Of a stretch of DNA of 64,000 bases, positions 11,640 through 24,800 are shown piece by piece (position 1 is the stretch's first letter; the number at the start of each line of letters is the position of its first letter). This DNA comes from Alligator mississippiensis (taxonomy: Eukaryota; Chordata; Crocodylia; Alligatoridae): assembly GCF_030867095.1 (NCBI RefSeq), contig NC_081824.1:143993433-144057432 (forward strand), in the 5' to 3' direction. The notes below the pieces were generated by a model. That model was given only the letters and a program-made list of their open reading frames with translations. It did no database searches and was not told the DNA's origin. The translations under genes and the position numbers were made by a program.

Positions 11640-12647
11640 TTAATTTGGTATAAATAGCTCTTTATGTAAATTCCTGGAAATAATAAAACATTGTTTCTAT
11701 ACCAGAAGCCACATCAAGATGTTACAGAATGCATGCAGCAGCTCACCCACCTTTAACCAGATCAGTGGGGATTCAAAGCTACAACCTCACTAGTGGCTGC
11801 AGGAGAGCTAATACTGGACTCTGCCACTGCTGTCTATAGATCCAGGGAGGAGAAGCAGCAACCATCTTGGTACTGGATATAGCTGAAAAAATACATAAGC
11901 CTATATATCTGAAGAATGCTGGCCTTGAACCATTCAAAACCAATTGCAGGTTCCTCAAGTTTCATAGTTTCACAGTCTGTAGGTTCGGAAGGGATCTGAG
12001 CAGATCAACAAGTCCGACCCCCTGCCAAGGCAGGAAAGAGTACTGGGGTGAAATGACCCCAGCTAGGTGATTCTCTAGCCTCTTTTTGAAGACTCCCAGA
12101 GTAGGAGCAAGAACCACTTCGCTTGGAAGTTGGTTCCAGATCCTAGCCGCCCTGACAGTGAAGTAGCACCTCCTGATGTCTAGTCTGAATCTACCCTCTG
12201 CTAGCTTGTGACCATTATTTCTAGTCATTTTGGGCCAAGGGGTTAAGTCATGCTCTGTTTGCAAATACAAAAGAAAATAGCCAGATAAAGAATCAGTCAT
12301 GTTGGAAACAAAGCCATGGACTTTTAAGTCACAGTTCTCACTTTTAAACATACTTTCCTTTTTAAAAAAGTGAACCATATTCTTATCTCATTTACCGACA
12401 GAATTTAAAATAGATTAGCACCTCTGTAATGGAGATTAGGATAACCAATGCCTCTAACTGAAAAGCACTTTCCACTGGCAGTACTTCAAAAGCATTAATG
12501 CTTCCAAGATTCCAGAAATGTATGCAAGTGTAGTATCATCACCTAATGAAAAAGAGCTGTTCTTGTTGCTTTCCAAGATCTCAATTTTTTTTCTTTTAAG
12601 GTATTTACAACAAAACATGTCAAGCTCTTGTTGCTTCAGTTTTAAAA
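11640..12647 (-). other. Presumed RNASET2 3' UTR and flank
   Basis: Sequence downstream of the stop codon. A CR1 3' end lies at 11958-12232. I see no minus-strand AATAAA close to the stop. The nearest exact one I noticed is TTTATT on the plus strand at 10960-10965, so the poly(A) site is undetermined. Confidence 0.4.
11958..12232 (-). mobile_element. CR1 LINE 3' end
   Basis: Close match to the 3' ends of copies A and B. Minus-strand frame residues include NGHKLAEGRFRLDIRRCYFT and NHLAGVI. It lies about 415 bp downstream of the RNASET2 stop codon, possibly within the 3' UTR. Confidence 0.93.
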
Positions 12648-12824
12648 TTAAACCTCTAAAGGGTAACTTGTCAGGGTATCATTACAGATAGACAGCTCCT
12701 CATGTCTGAATTTCAAGTTATTCTGCATTAGGAAGGAATTAGTCTTCAAGTGTGTGCAGTTTCTCAGCTCCAATTCTTTGGTGAAACAGAATTCAATTTG
12801 ACCAATCGTTTGCACATCTTCATC
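12648..12824 (-). CDS. RNASET2: RNASET2 exon 10: C-terminal domain and stop
   Basis: This exon begins [20 protein letters not shown], nearly identical in framework to human [20 protein letters not shown]. It continues RNCTH and ends [14 protein letters not shown] with TAA at 12650-12648. Cys208, Cys218 and Cys242 are conserved. The last 33 residues are divergent and lack the proline/lysine-rich human tail. Asn217 and Asn243 are sequons. The acceptor is GTTCCTAG. Confidence 0.94.
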   Translation of the reverse strand, partial: DEDVQTIGQIEFCFTKELELRNCTHLKTNSFLMQNNLKFRHEELSICNDTLTSYPLEV

Positions 12825-15800
12825 CTAGGAACAGTAAAAAGGAGATATTCAGCTTTTAAATACATTTTCAGAGTACTGCAATAGAGGAAAAATGAATTAT
12901 ATACAACACCTTAAATATGTGGTCACATGTAGATCATTTTATAAACGTTAAGTATGGAAGGGTAATGATTCTAGAGGTATCCACTGCATACAACCACCTT
13001 TTTCCATTTATCTAATTTGCAAAGTGTGCAAATAAATGAATCAACATGGATGCTTGACAGCAAATATCTGTGATGAACGGGGAAATCTTTCTACTTAACT
13101 TATAAAATTGCTGCATCGTTAAGTGTCCCGCTGTCCCACCATGGGCTGATGGGGTGCCTGACATGTACCACACAATAGCTCTGTCTGAAAGCAGCAACAG
13201 AACTACCAAAAGAAGTTATTAACCATAACAACTGAGCACTAGCTGAACAACAGGTAAACAAACAAGGATGTCTAGCATGGGAAACCAATTTACTCCCAAC
13301 TTCTCAGCAGAGACTTGGAGATTAAAGCAACAGAATTTCCCCACAAAGGAAATAGTTATAGTGTTAGCCATATAATATAGAAATACTATGTGCTACTGCT
13401 TGAGAACCAGAAGCAGTCTAGCTGAAGTAGAGTGGAACTCCAGGAAGAAATTTAGTTTTCATTGAGCTCCAGGGCTGCCACAGAATCTTGTTTAAAACAA
13501 GATGCAATAATAATATATCCCCAGGGCTATCCCGGGGGGAGGGGGGGGAAGGGGGGGGGGGACAAGGAGCCAGGCAGAGCACGCATGGTGACTCTGAGCT
13601 GCTGCCAGCTTCAGTCAGCTAGCCGCTCAGCACTCCCCCTTGAATCTGGCATGTCCGGCTGCTCACCACCCACTCCCCACTGAATCTGCCTTCAGCTTCC
13701 TTGCGTCTGCAGGTGGGGCCCCACACAGGCTGATTTGCCCCGGGCCCCACACCCTGCTCAGGTCATCTCTGTATATCCCCCAAAGCTATTGTAGAACTGT
13801 CTTGTTTAGAGTGTTTGTCTGAAACTTGAGAAGACTTAGACAATTTTTCTTAACTAATTCAATTGCCATTCAAGTATCCTGTGGATGTAAACTGTGGGGG
13901 TTAATAACAGGCCATAAAAGAAAGTACTTCCTTTCATTGCCTTTCATTTCACCTACTGTCCCACTTGTTCAGTTGCAAAGACAAAGGAATAATTAGGCAA
14001 TAAGATCTCTGGCTTGGAAGTCACATTTTGTGTATATTTGTGTGGCATCAATTACAAAGCAGCAACAATCATGATGGGAGCACTGCATCGTAACAAAGAC
14101 AGGAACATTGGAACAGTTGCAGAGAAAGTGCTACCAACTGAGTGAACCTCCCTGACTGTCCCCTCACCACTATTTTTTACAGCTTAGAACTAACACTGAT
14201 CTTTAACCACCAAGCCTCCCATGCTCATCAAAATCTGAGTAGTGTCTGGATCCCATTGAAGAGGGAGGTAAAATTGCAATGGACACAAGCCCATGTGACC
14301 ATCAACTGGACCTTGGTAGTGAACCAATTCAAAAGATTAATCACTCTGCATCCCCTTAATTGAGCAGATGTTTATGAGTATACAGCAACAACCCATATTT
14401 AATTATTGTTGAAAATGTCTTTTAAAGGATAGGTTATTGGGTTTAAACTAGAAGATTTAATGTGGGGGGGAGGGGGGAGCGAAAAGAAAAAACTTCAAAT
14501 AACCACTAAAACAAATGGACAGACAGACAAAAGAGATATTTAAACTCTAATAGCAATTTTAACTTGGCAGGATTTTCATAAAGTAGCTTTCAGTATAAGT
14601 GGGATAATATAGCCAAATGTTTTCCAGTAAAACAGTTCAGTAGAGTTAGATAAAAGGGAGTTGTTTCCATTATTGTTCCATGACTTTAAGACACCTTACT
14701 AGACAACCATCGTAAAAAAGGCAAATTATACAGCTAAACTGAAGTCATTATCATGTTCACTGTGTTCTACATTAAAACTTTATTTTAACTCAGTTATATA
14801 GAACAGTGTTGGGATAAGAGTTTCTGATTGTGCATACCACATTCTTTACTATAGGGAAAATTAGAGACCAGCTGCTCACAAAAGAAGGAAAACAACTGCT
14901 TAGTTCTCTTTTTCTGAATCAAAAGGAAAGCCAAAATATATATTTCTGCTTTTCCAAGGATTATTCCTTTAAGAAGAGTCTTAAAGGCACACCCCTGAAT
15001 TTCCCATGGTCTCATGTACTAGAACAAGAGCTCCCCCCTACTCCCCCAAAAAACACTGCTAAAATTTTGTCTAGCCTGAGACAGTTGGCAAGGTGTTTAC
15101 TTTTGAGAGAAACATATTTGAGAGGCATCATGTAATGTACCAACACAGAAACCAAACAGAAAAAAACATTAAGAGTGGTTAATAATTTAGTTATACTATA
15201 CACATAAATGTCTGTCTTCTAGTGTTCCAATAAAACAAAACAAAAAATTAACCTCTTCTGGAGGAATGCACTGAATTTTTGGTGACACTCCATAAAAACT
15301 TGTAAGGGCTTCTTTTATGGCACTCATCTGAAGATTTAAAAGACAGGGAGAGTCAAAAAGCACTTCCACAAATAAATACCCTCTTCGTATGTTCCCATTT
15401 ACCATTTTGCATACCACATAACTCTTAAGTAACTATAAAACTAGATGAGTTTGCTTATCTACCTTGGGTTTGAAACTTCCAATTCCTAAAAGATGCATTA
15501 AAATGATTTTATTTAACATACAAGAACATATTTTACCTGGTAATATGTATGGCCTGGTTTTATTCCAACTTTCAAGAGGTAACTGGAACAGACAAAAAAA
15601 AACAAACAAAAAAACAAAACCCAACTAGAATACACTTTTACATTTCATTTGGAGTTGATACAAATGAGTAAATAGCCAATCCTAGTGAGAGAGCTAGACA
15701 ATTAGATTTAATGAAGGAAGAAGCACAGCTCCTCAGTACCCTCCTGGGCTTGAGAAAGCAACTTTCTTTATCGGGTTTCCCAACAGTCTAATCCACAGCT

Positions 15801-18800
15801 GCAGTTTGGGAGGAGCATGCTAATGTTCTTTGCCCCCACTCTGCAGAGCACCAGGCTGCAGTGTGGCATGCTGGTCCAGACAGAAGTGATAATGTTTACC
15901 TGATCTGGCCACAGGAAGCAGTTTATAGCTGTGACCAAACACAAGTGCACAGCTGCAAACAGTTTTAAAAATGGCTGATTGCGTGAAAATATGACCCCTC
16001 ATTGCATTCGGTATTAGATGAAGATGTTACAAAAGGTAGCATCATTAGCAACTTGTGTCTACAGAGCTCCCAGCCTGTTGCCATTTTCAGAATGGGAGGG
16101 GAAAAGGGAGCAGAGGGAGTTCAGTCTGGGGAGTTTTCAGCTTCCCCCACCCTTCCAATACACCCACCCCACCCTCTGGAACCTCCCTGCGGTTGGGGGT
16201 GGGGGAGGGCTCCAACTCACCCACCCTTTAGCACCAGCTGCAGAGCCCCAAAAATGAGTTTCCTCCATTGCCCTTCCTCCCCTCCCATTCTGAAAATGGC
16301 AAGCACTGGCAGAGAACCTAGCCATTGCTACCTGGCTGCAGGCTCCCAGCCCACAGCTAGATTCCCCTCCCCCCTGGTACCAGAAGTGAATTTGTTTGGT
16401 CTGGGGTAATGTTGTAACTCAAAATACTTTGCAAAAATCGTTCTGAGTTACATCTGGGAGCTGCACTTCTGCACTTAGAGCAACCTTCAGAGTTTACCTT
16501 CCTTTTCCTCAACCACGGGGAAAAAAGTGGACGAGTTATGGTCACTGCATGCTACTTGAGGTTTCAACTACATAGGAATGGTTTACTGGTTTAGAGCTAC
16601 TCTGCATTAATGAGGGAGAGCAAAATAGCTGGCATGGAAGTCAGGATGAGCACCACTAACCCTAAAATAATCCAACTAGCGTTCTAGGCCAGGAGCCGCC
16701 AATCTATGGCATGTGTGCCACAGGTGGATCAGGTAGCATCTCTGTAGCATGTGGTAGATTGGGAAGGGAACAGGCAGCACAGCTAAAGATAGGGGATGAA
16801 GCAGAAAGAAGAGCATTAGATCAGGCAGGAGAAAGGGATCAGAATGGCACTTGAGGGCACAGGGCTGAATTTGTGACACTTACGAAACAGATTGGTTTCT
16901 ACTGCTCTAGGCCTTTTAGTATCAGAAGCATACTTTAAAGAGGTATTAGAATAAGCAGCACAAGCCTCCAGAACTGGGAATCAATGGATCTTCTTCCTCC
17001 AAGCCTGATCCTAAGAGGAAGCAAATTGCTTCAACTGCCAATGAAGTCTCTGGGCCTGTATCCCAACAGGTTGTCAAATACCTCCATTTCCCATTCATTT
17101 AAGGAGGAACGGTATGTGTTCAGCAGCCCTCAAATTTAGTTCAGTGAGACCCAATGGTGCTCAGCACCTCACAAGATCCTATATGCCTCAATTTAATGAT
17201 ATGTAAAGACATCTTCCCAACAGAGGAGCTGCCATACTCAGCCATTTGACTCGAGTTCTTTGCAGGTCAATATCTATGCCAATACAACGTAATCCTTACA
17301 AACAGCCTGCATAGTTACCACCAAGAAATATATTAGACCAGTGAGGGCCAGCCTTTTTGTCAAATGTGCTACAAATTAGCCTTGCACCCTCCTCCAGAGC
17401 CTCTTTCATCCCTTCCCCCCCCCCTCACCCAGCTCGTCTGATCTGCTATTTTGCTTTTTGCTCTGTCCCCTCCCCAGTCTGCTGCATCTCACACAGAGGG
17501 TGGCCTGTGCTATTGCTGACATGTATGTTGCAGGTTGACCACCCCTGAGACATGCATGCCCCACGTAGCACAGGCAGTCCCGTCCCCGTCCGCCTCCCAC
17601 ATACACATCATTTATACAGAGGTATGAAAAAGATCATTGTAAATAGAAAACCTAAACCTTTTATCACTTCTGACTTTTCTAATTGTAATGACTTTTACGT
17701 TTTAACAAGTGTTTTTAATTAATTTAAATCTTTCATCATTATTATTCCAATAAGTTAATGCTCTTGTTTTTATATTAGTGGGCAGACAAAAACCAGTAGC
17801 AATTAACTTCAAAATGTTTCAGTCTCCTTTCTTTGTCTTACAGTGCCACACACAAAGTAAAAAGCCAGACTGTAGGTCACTGTGCCATCTGTAAATCACT
17901 TCATAATCATATTGTCATAGCTACCCAGGACAATATAATGCAGGCAATTTACTAAGAAGATGTTATTAAACTGTTTTATTACTACATGTGATGCGTTTTT
18001 GTGACTTGGGTCTAGAAAAATCGATGACTAGATTTTAGGAAGCTGCTACAATGACTGTAGAGGAAGAAGATATATTTTACGACATGCATGGGCAAGGAGA
18101 ATTAGATTTTTTGAACTGAACAGTGACAAGCAAAAACTTGAACATGATTTTTTTTAAAGACACAGTTCAGGAAAATACTCAAGGATTTTTCCCGATGGTC
18201 CTTTAGAATTATGTTAGGTGTGGGATTCATGGCAACTGACTAATGTTGTATCAGGGAGATGTTTTCCCTATCCAATGGACAATCTGTGACTTTGCGCTCT
18301 TCCCTTTGCAGCTCTGTACATATAAAAGGATATGATAATTGATATCCCAGTTAAAATTTTTACCTGGATTTAATGTGCTGGACCTCTGCATAGGAAAAAT
18401 TCCATCAGAAAGGAAAATATTCTTCATTCCTGGTGGCTAGGACCTCAGGCACTGATGGACCTTTTCCCTTTCAGGCTGTCTTCTCTTTCCTTTGGAGCTT
18501 CTTCTATATTTTTCTGAATTTCAGTCTATCTTTCTCTCTCAGGAGACTAGAGGAAATTTGCCCCTGGCTCATTACTTCACTAGTATGCAAAATCTTAAAT
18601 TTTATTCTGAAAATACACTAACACAAACAATATATTTTTTGGCCTTGGTACTTCAAAACTGAAGCACAGGAACAGGAGCAAAGGGAAGGCAGTAGGGCTC
18701 AAACACAGAGGAACAGGTGGCAGGGAGGTGCATGGTGGGGGATAGGCAGAAGCGAGGGCAGGCAAGAGAGGGGAACAAGGGGCTCAGAGAGCAAGAGGCA

Positions 18801-21800
18801 GGGGTCTGGCCCCTCACCCCCTGTCACTACTTTCCCCACCACAGCAGTAGGGGAGACAAATTTAAGATGACCTTCCATTAATTGGACTCTATATATGGAA
18901 AATTATAACAAATTTATAATTTTTTTTATGCATAGAGTCTAATTATTGGAGGGGATAATCTTAACTTTGACGTCATCTTGGATTTCGGTATATGTGGTAT
19001 CCATTCGGGAACCAGCACTGTGAAATAAAATAACTGGTGCCCCAAGTCACTACTTCCGTTGCAGAGCAGCTTTTTTAGGTTTAAGTCAAAGCTTCTAATA
19101 CCTGCTAAAATACTAAACTGACCACAGGGGTAAATTTCCATACCTGTTGAGGTCCACTTTGTGATAGAGATCCAATGCTTTACCAAAATATTTCTTTTGA
19201 GAATTAAGAGGCTCTATTGCGGCTGCGCAGGTTCCATGTTTCTGCCATTCATGCTTCCTATGGGGGAAAAACCCACACAACAGAATTTTTAGAAAACAGA
19301 ATTCATACATATACACACACACTCACATGGACAAAATTACTTACATTTTAGCATTATGTGAACTGATTACATTCACAGAGGAAGTAAAAGAAAAATCATC
19401 ATTGACAAAACAATGCAGGTGCCACCTGGCATGGACAGATCTAGGACTCTGAAAGGGGCAGTGCAGGTGGTATGGTACATTATCACATATAACGTGGTAC
19501 ATATTTTTCTCCAGTTAAAGAGATACTAGAAGCTTTATTAATATGCCAGAGGCCTATCACTATTGTATTCAGTTTAATATTAAAGTAAAAAAATATATAA
19601 TTTTATGAGAATGTCCACTCATTTTCTAGATTATATATTAAATTAAAAAACAACAACAACAAAAACTAGGCAAAAAATGGTCAACATAGTCAAAAGATAT
19701 TGTTGTATTAGTCCTGTGATCAGTACAGGAAACATACTTCTCTTATTCAAATTTGCAAAACAAAATCCAGTCTTCTTGAGCATCTTGACAGTGCCTCCAA
19801 TACTTCAGTGACAACCAATGCTACACCTGAGTTAATATCACTATATCCCAGTTATGGTTTTCAACTGGAGGTAAAAATAGGCTGTGAAACAGTTGAGAAA
19901 TATTACCAGGAGTGGCCCCTAGTGGCAGAGCAGGTGGATGAATAAAGAATACTTCACAATAGCTGCAAATACATACTGACATTGATGCACTTCGTGGGAG
20001 TTTATACACGTGCTCTGGGAGTGGGGCAGAGGGAGTGCTTTAATTAGAGCGGGGCGTGGGGACTGGGGAAGGGTGGCTCCCACCACTGTGCGCACTCCTG
20101 GGCAAGCACGGGGGAAAGGCGGAGGAGGAAAAGGGGTGCCCCCTGAATCTATGCATGGGGTGAGGGTGGGCTACCACTGTGGGCTTTGCCCTGGGTGCCC
20201 AACTTTGTTGCAATGGCACTGACTAAGGCTAATTGAATGAGTTTTAGTTAAAGCAACCCTGCCACTATTCTGCAGCATGGGGACGCTAATACATGAGATA
20301 CTGGAGTCTGCTGGAGCACAGCAATTACCATGCTCCAGCGGACACGATTAAGTGAGTCTGCTCCAATGCGCTGTAATTACAGAGGTGTCAGAGTAGCCTC
20401 ACTGCCCATGTATAGGTGCCCAGAGACCAGATTCATAGGAGAAGGGCAGCTCACAAAGCACAGGGGTGGCTACACTTTTTTGAAGGGAAAAGCCAAAAGG
20501 AAGACAAAACTACAGTCCTGGTTTTGCTATCAAGAGTAAGACTGTTACTCAGATGCTGGAATGTCTAATTGGCATCAATGAGCATTTCATGACCTTTCAC
20601 CTTCAACTGACAAACAGATAACATGCAGCAGTCATCAGTGCATACGCCCCGACCCTGGATGACAAAACAAAAGAAGAAATCTATTCTAAACTCAACCGAG
20701 CCCTATCATCTGTGCCCAAAGAAAATAAGATAATTCTGAGTGATTTCAATGTTACAGTGGGCAGAGACCGAGCTATGGAAAGGAACACAGACAAGAAGGG
20801 GTGGAGGATATTCAAATAGAATTCTTCTCCTGAGCAAGTGTATGGAACAAACTCCTTATTCTACCAAAATAAACAAACGGGAGACATCATGGTTCTCCCA
20901 CCCCCTCCCTTCCAGCTTCAAACAACGACACTCAATGGACTATGTCACAGCATGTGCCTGGGATCATTGTCCATATCACCAGAGCTATGACAAGCACAGG
21001 TGACTGCTGGAAAGATTATTGTTTGATACAATCCCTCATGTCCATTCATATTGTCCCAAAATTTTGTAAAACAAAAGAAGAAACCAAGGAAGAGACTCAA
21101 TATCAAGTGCTTGGAAGACCCTGCTAAAAATCAATTATCTCCATCCACACCTCAGTGAGAAACTCTCCAACCTCTTTAATGATCTTGACACCACTTATAG
21201 TGGGAGAGCCTCAAGAAAGGCATCCATGAGGCATGCAAAGAATCTCTAGGCTTCTCCACAAAGAAACGTAAGGACTGGTTTGATGAGAACAACAGGAAAA
21301 TTCAAGCTCTCATTGACAGAAAAGGAGAGCCTTCAATGCTTAACAGAAAGATATCAACTGTAAACACAAGCTTACTGCCACATTACAGCCAAGACCCAGA
21401 GGAAGATTCAAGAGCAAAAAGAACCAGGGGTGGGAGAACAAAGAAAGAAACATTTAAATGTTTACCAATAGCCATGATGTACATAGTTCCTTCAGTGCAG
21501 TCAAACCTATTTATAGGTCAAGTACATAGGGAATGGTTCTCTACGGTCCAAGGGTGGAACAACATTCTTTAAAATCAGCTCCAGCTACAATGCACAATAG
21601 AAGGAACACTTTCAAGAACTCCTGAACTGATTCTAACATCAGAGACAATATCATCAAAGCCATTCCACAACACCCCATTAGGGATTACCTTGCAGATCCA
21701 CCAATTTATCAAGGGTCCTTGAAAACCATTAAGCAGATTAAGAACAAAAACAAGTGGTCCTGAAAGAATACATGTCATTATTGAACAGATTCCCAGTGAC

Positions 21801-24800
21801 TCAAGATGCCCAAATTGTTACCATATTTAAAAAAAAAAAAAAGATCATATTGCAGCAATTATTATGTCATTGCATTCCTGTCCATAGCTGGGAAGGTACT
21901 CACTCATGTTCCCAACAGATTCACTTTCCTCACTTATTCTACCCAAGTCCCAATGTGGTTTCAGGCCACTTTGAAGTACAATACTTATGATTTTTGTTAC
22001 TAGACAGATGCAGAAGAAGCTGCTGCAAGAAACAAAGAGATCTTTATGTGGGATTCATTGACTCAAAGGCCTTAGGTTAATCAGAGAAGCCCCAAGGAAG
22101 ATCCTGATGAGATTTGGACACCCTCCAGAATTTGTTACAATTATCAGGCTTATTCACCACAACTTGACAGCGACTGTGCTACACAATGGCTCAGAAACAG
22201 TCCTCTTCATTATTAGAACTGGAGTCAAGCAAGGATGTGAGACTGCACCACTTTTCTATCTACATTTCACCTATTCCACATCTCATTGCTGATAGACTTC
22301 CATCTGCAGTCAAGATCAGGCATCATATGGATGGAAATCTCTTAAACATCAACCAATTATGTTCCAAATACAAGATAACAAACACCTACATTAATGATCT
22401 TCAACACACCGATGATTGTGTTGTGTGTGCTCACTCAACTGAAGAGCTCCAAGTTGTTCATGGATAGACATCTTCCCAAAAAGTAAACACAGATGATGAT
22501 ATTCAATGCTGGATAAAATCTGCCAGTGCTGCCTTTGTACATCTCTGAAATAGTGTCTTCAATGATCATGACATCAGGACCTAAATCAAGCTTCTCATCT
22601 AGTAGGCTGCTGTCATCCCTACCCTGTTGTATGAGTATGAAAGTTGGATGACAAATCAGAAATACCTGAAAGCTTTAGAATGTTAGCATTAGTGATGCTA
22701 GAAAATCCTGCATATCAACTGGAAGGATAAAAGAACAAATGCTGGCATTCTGGCTCAGGTAACCACAACCAACATTCAAATCATGTTTATACAGCACCAG
22801 CTCCACTGGGCAAGACATGTTACAAGGATGCCTGACAACTGGCTCACAAAATAGGTTTTATAATCCCAACTCAGCAATGGGCACTGCTCTAGACGTGGCC
22901 AAAAGAAGAGATTCAAGGACACCTTGAAGGCCAGTCTGAAGAAATGCAATATAAACATTAATATCTGAGAGACTTGAGCACTGCATCATCCCCAATGGCA
23001 CCATGAAGTATGACAAGACACTGATTACTTTAAGCATACCCGCCCTCACTATGGAGGCAGATAGATGCAAGAGCCTGACATCACCAGGATCTATTCCTTC
23101 CTCCCAGATCTAATTTGCCACATTTGCAGCTGAACAGGTGGATCCTGGACTGGCCTCCCTCAGTCACCTATGAACTTGCCAATCACTTTCCTATTTACTA
23201 AAAAACCATCATCCTCAAATCAAGGGACCAACCACTGCCGCTGATGATGCACATTAAAATTATATTTGGTGAAATAAGTTATGTTCAGAAGTTAAAACGA
23301 AGAATTTGCCTAAAAGTGTTAGCACTTTAAACTTTTTTTAATATATGAGTTTTAGTGATGTCTTCTAAGCTAATACTATGTAGATTATAGCTGACCCTAA
23401 ACTGATTAATGGTAAATTAGTGTAAAAGAAGAAGAGACAAAGGAAATGAACATGGAAGAAAATGTCTTAGGCAAGAAGGGTTCAGAAGGCAAGATAAAAA
23501 GATTAAGAGAAGTTAGCTCAGGGTCACTTGAAGTCACTTAGTAGCTTTATACCAGTTAGATACAGTTTAGGGCAGATGCAGTTTATGCCAATTTTCAATA
23601 GCCTATATCTCTGCTTGATAACAAGCACGGTACATTCAGTAACCACATTAGAGAGAGTTCATATTAATACTAAAGATGAAATAATGTAGTTGACACATTT
23701 CTGTATTTTCTAGCCCTTTATAGCAAGGTTTTGAAGTTAAGCCAGGTAATAAAGTATAAAAAAAGTCCAGGGTTACTTAAGAATCCTTGCCTTTCAGCCT
23801 TAAATTAGTTCTTGATGAACTGGCTATGTGCATATGAACCATGATGAATGCTTCTTTGAAATTTAGTTTTTAAATCTACCAGTAAGTAAGAATTCTATTT
23901 TCCCCTGATAGACTGCCCACTGATTAGAGGCTTTTAAGACTTTAGAATACAGTAAATTTAATATTAATCTCTTTGCATTTAATATTAAAAATTCTGTTAT
24001 TAATGAACATTTGATCATTTGGTTTCATATGCCTTACCTATAACTCACTTATTTGCATTCAATATTAAAATTGATATTAAATGTATTTAAACAAGGGGCC
24101 TTGTTGCATGGTAATTTTGGGCAGCACCTGGATTGTCCACGTGTTAACACCAGAAACTAGTTTTAAGCACTCATTAAGCAGCTCAAAGCTACACCATTCC
24201 AGGGCAGAATCATCTCTAATCCATGTTACCCAGCTTGTGTTACACTAAAGCTGTGGTGGGCAAAGTACAGCCAGTGGGCTCGCCAAGGGACTTTATCCAG
24301 CTTGGGGTGTGTCCTTCGGCCTCACCTGGTCCAGGCACAGGGGACAGCCCAGGCTGTAGCACGTGTGGCCAGTGCCACTGCCCGCTTGCACACAGCCAGG
24401 CTGGGGCAGCACTACAGCCAGATTCACTTCCCCAAAGCAGGCAGGATGCACTCAGTAAAGCGGATTTGATGGGGCCGGGGATGGGCAGGGATTGGCATCT
24501 GGGAGCAGGACAGGAAGCTGGGGCCAGGGCCAGGACTGTAGGGCAGTGACAGCACATCACGGTGCTGGGAGCAGATTATGGCTCTGCTCTGGGCCCCAGC
24601 CCCATGCTTTCACTACCCCACAATCCCAGCCCTGACCTGATGCAGTCCCAGAAGCTGCTCCCTGCCCACCTGCAGCCCCATTACATCCACCCAGCTGAGC
24701 ATGCTCCGCCTGTGGGGATCCCAGGCTGATCTCCATGGACCCCCCCCCCCCCCCCCCCACCTGCTTGCCCACTCCAGTAATCTACCACTTAAAGAATTTT

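Larger units (their letters stand above)
15583..19143 (-). other. RNASET2 intron 7
   Basis: It contains a GC-rich foldback structure (16078-16302), two short hAT-like MITEs (16690-16904 and 17339-17547) and a small AT-rich inverted repeat at 18877-18947. The remaining sequence looks unique. Confidence 0.75.
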
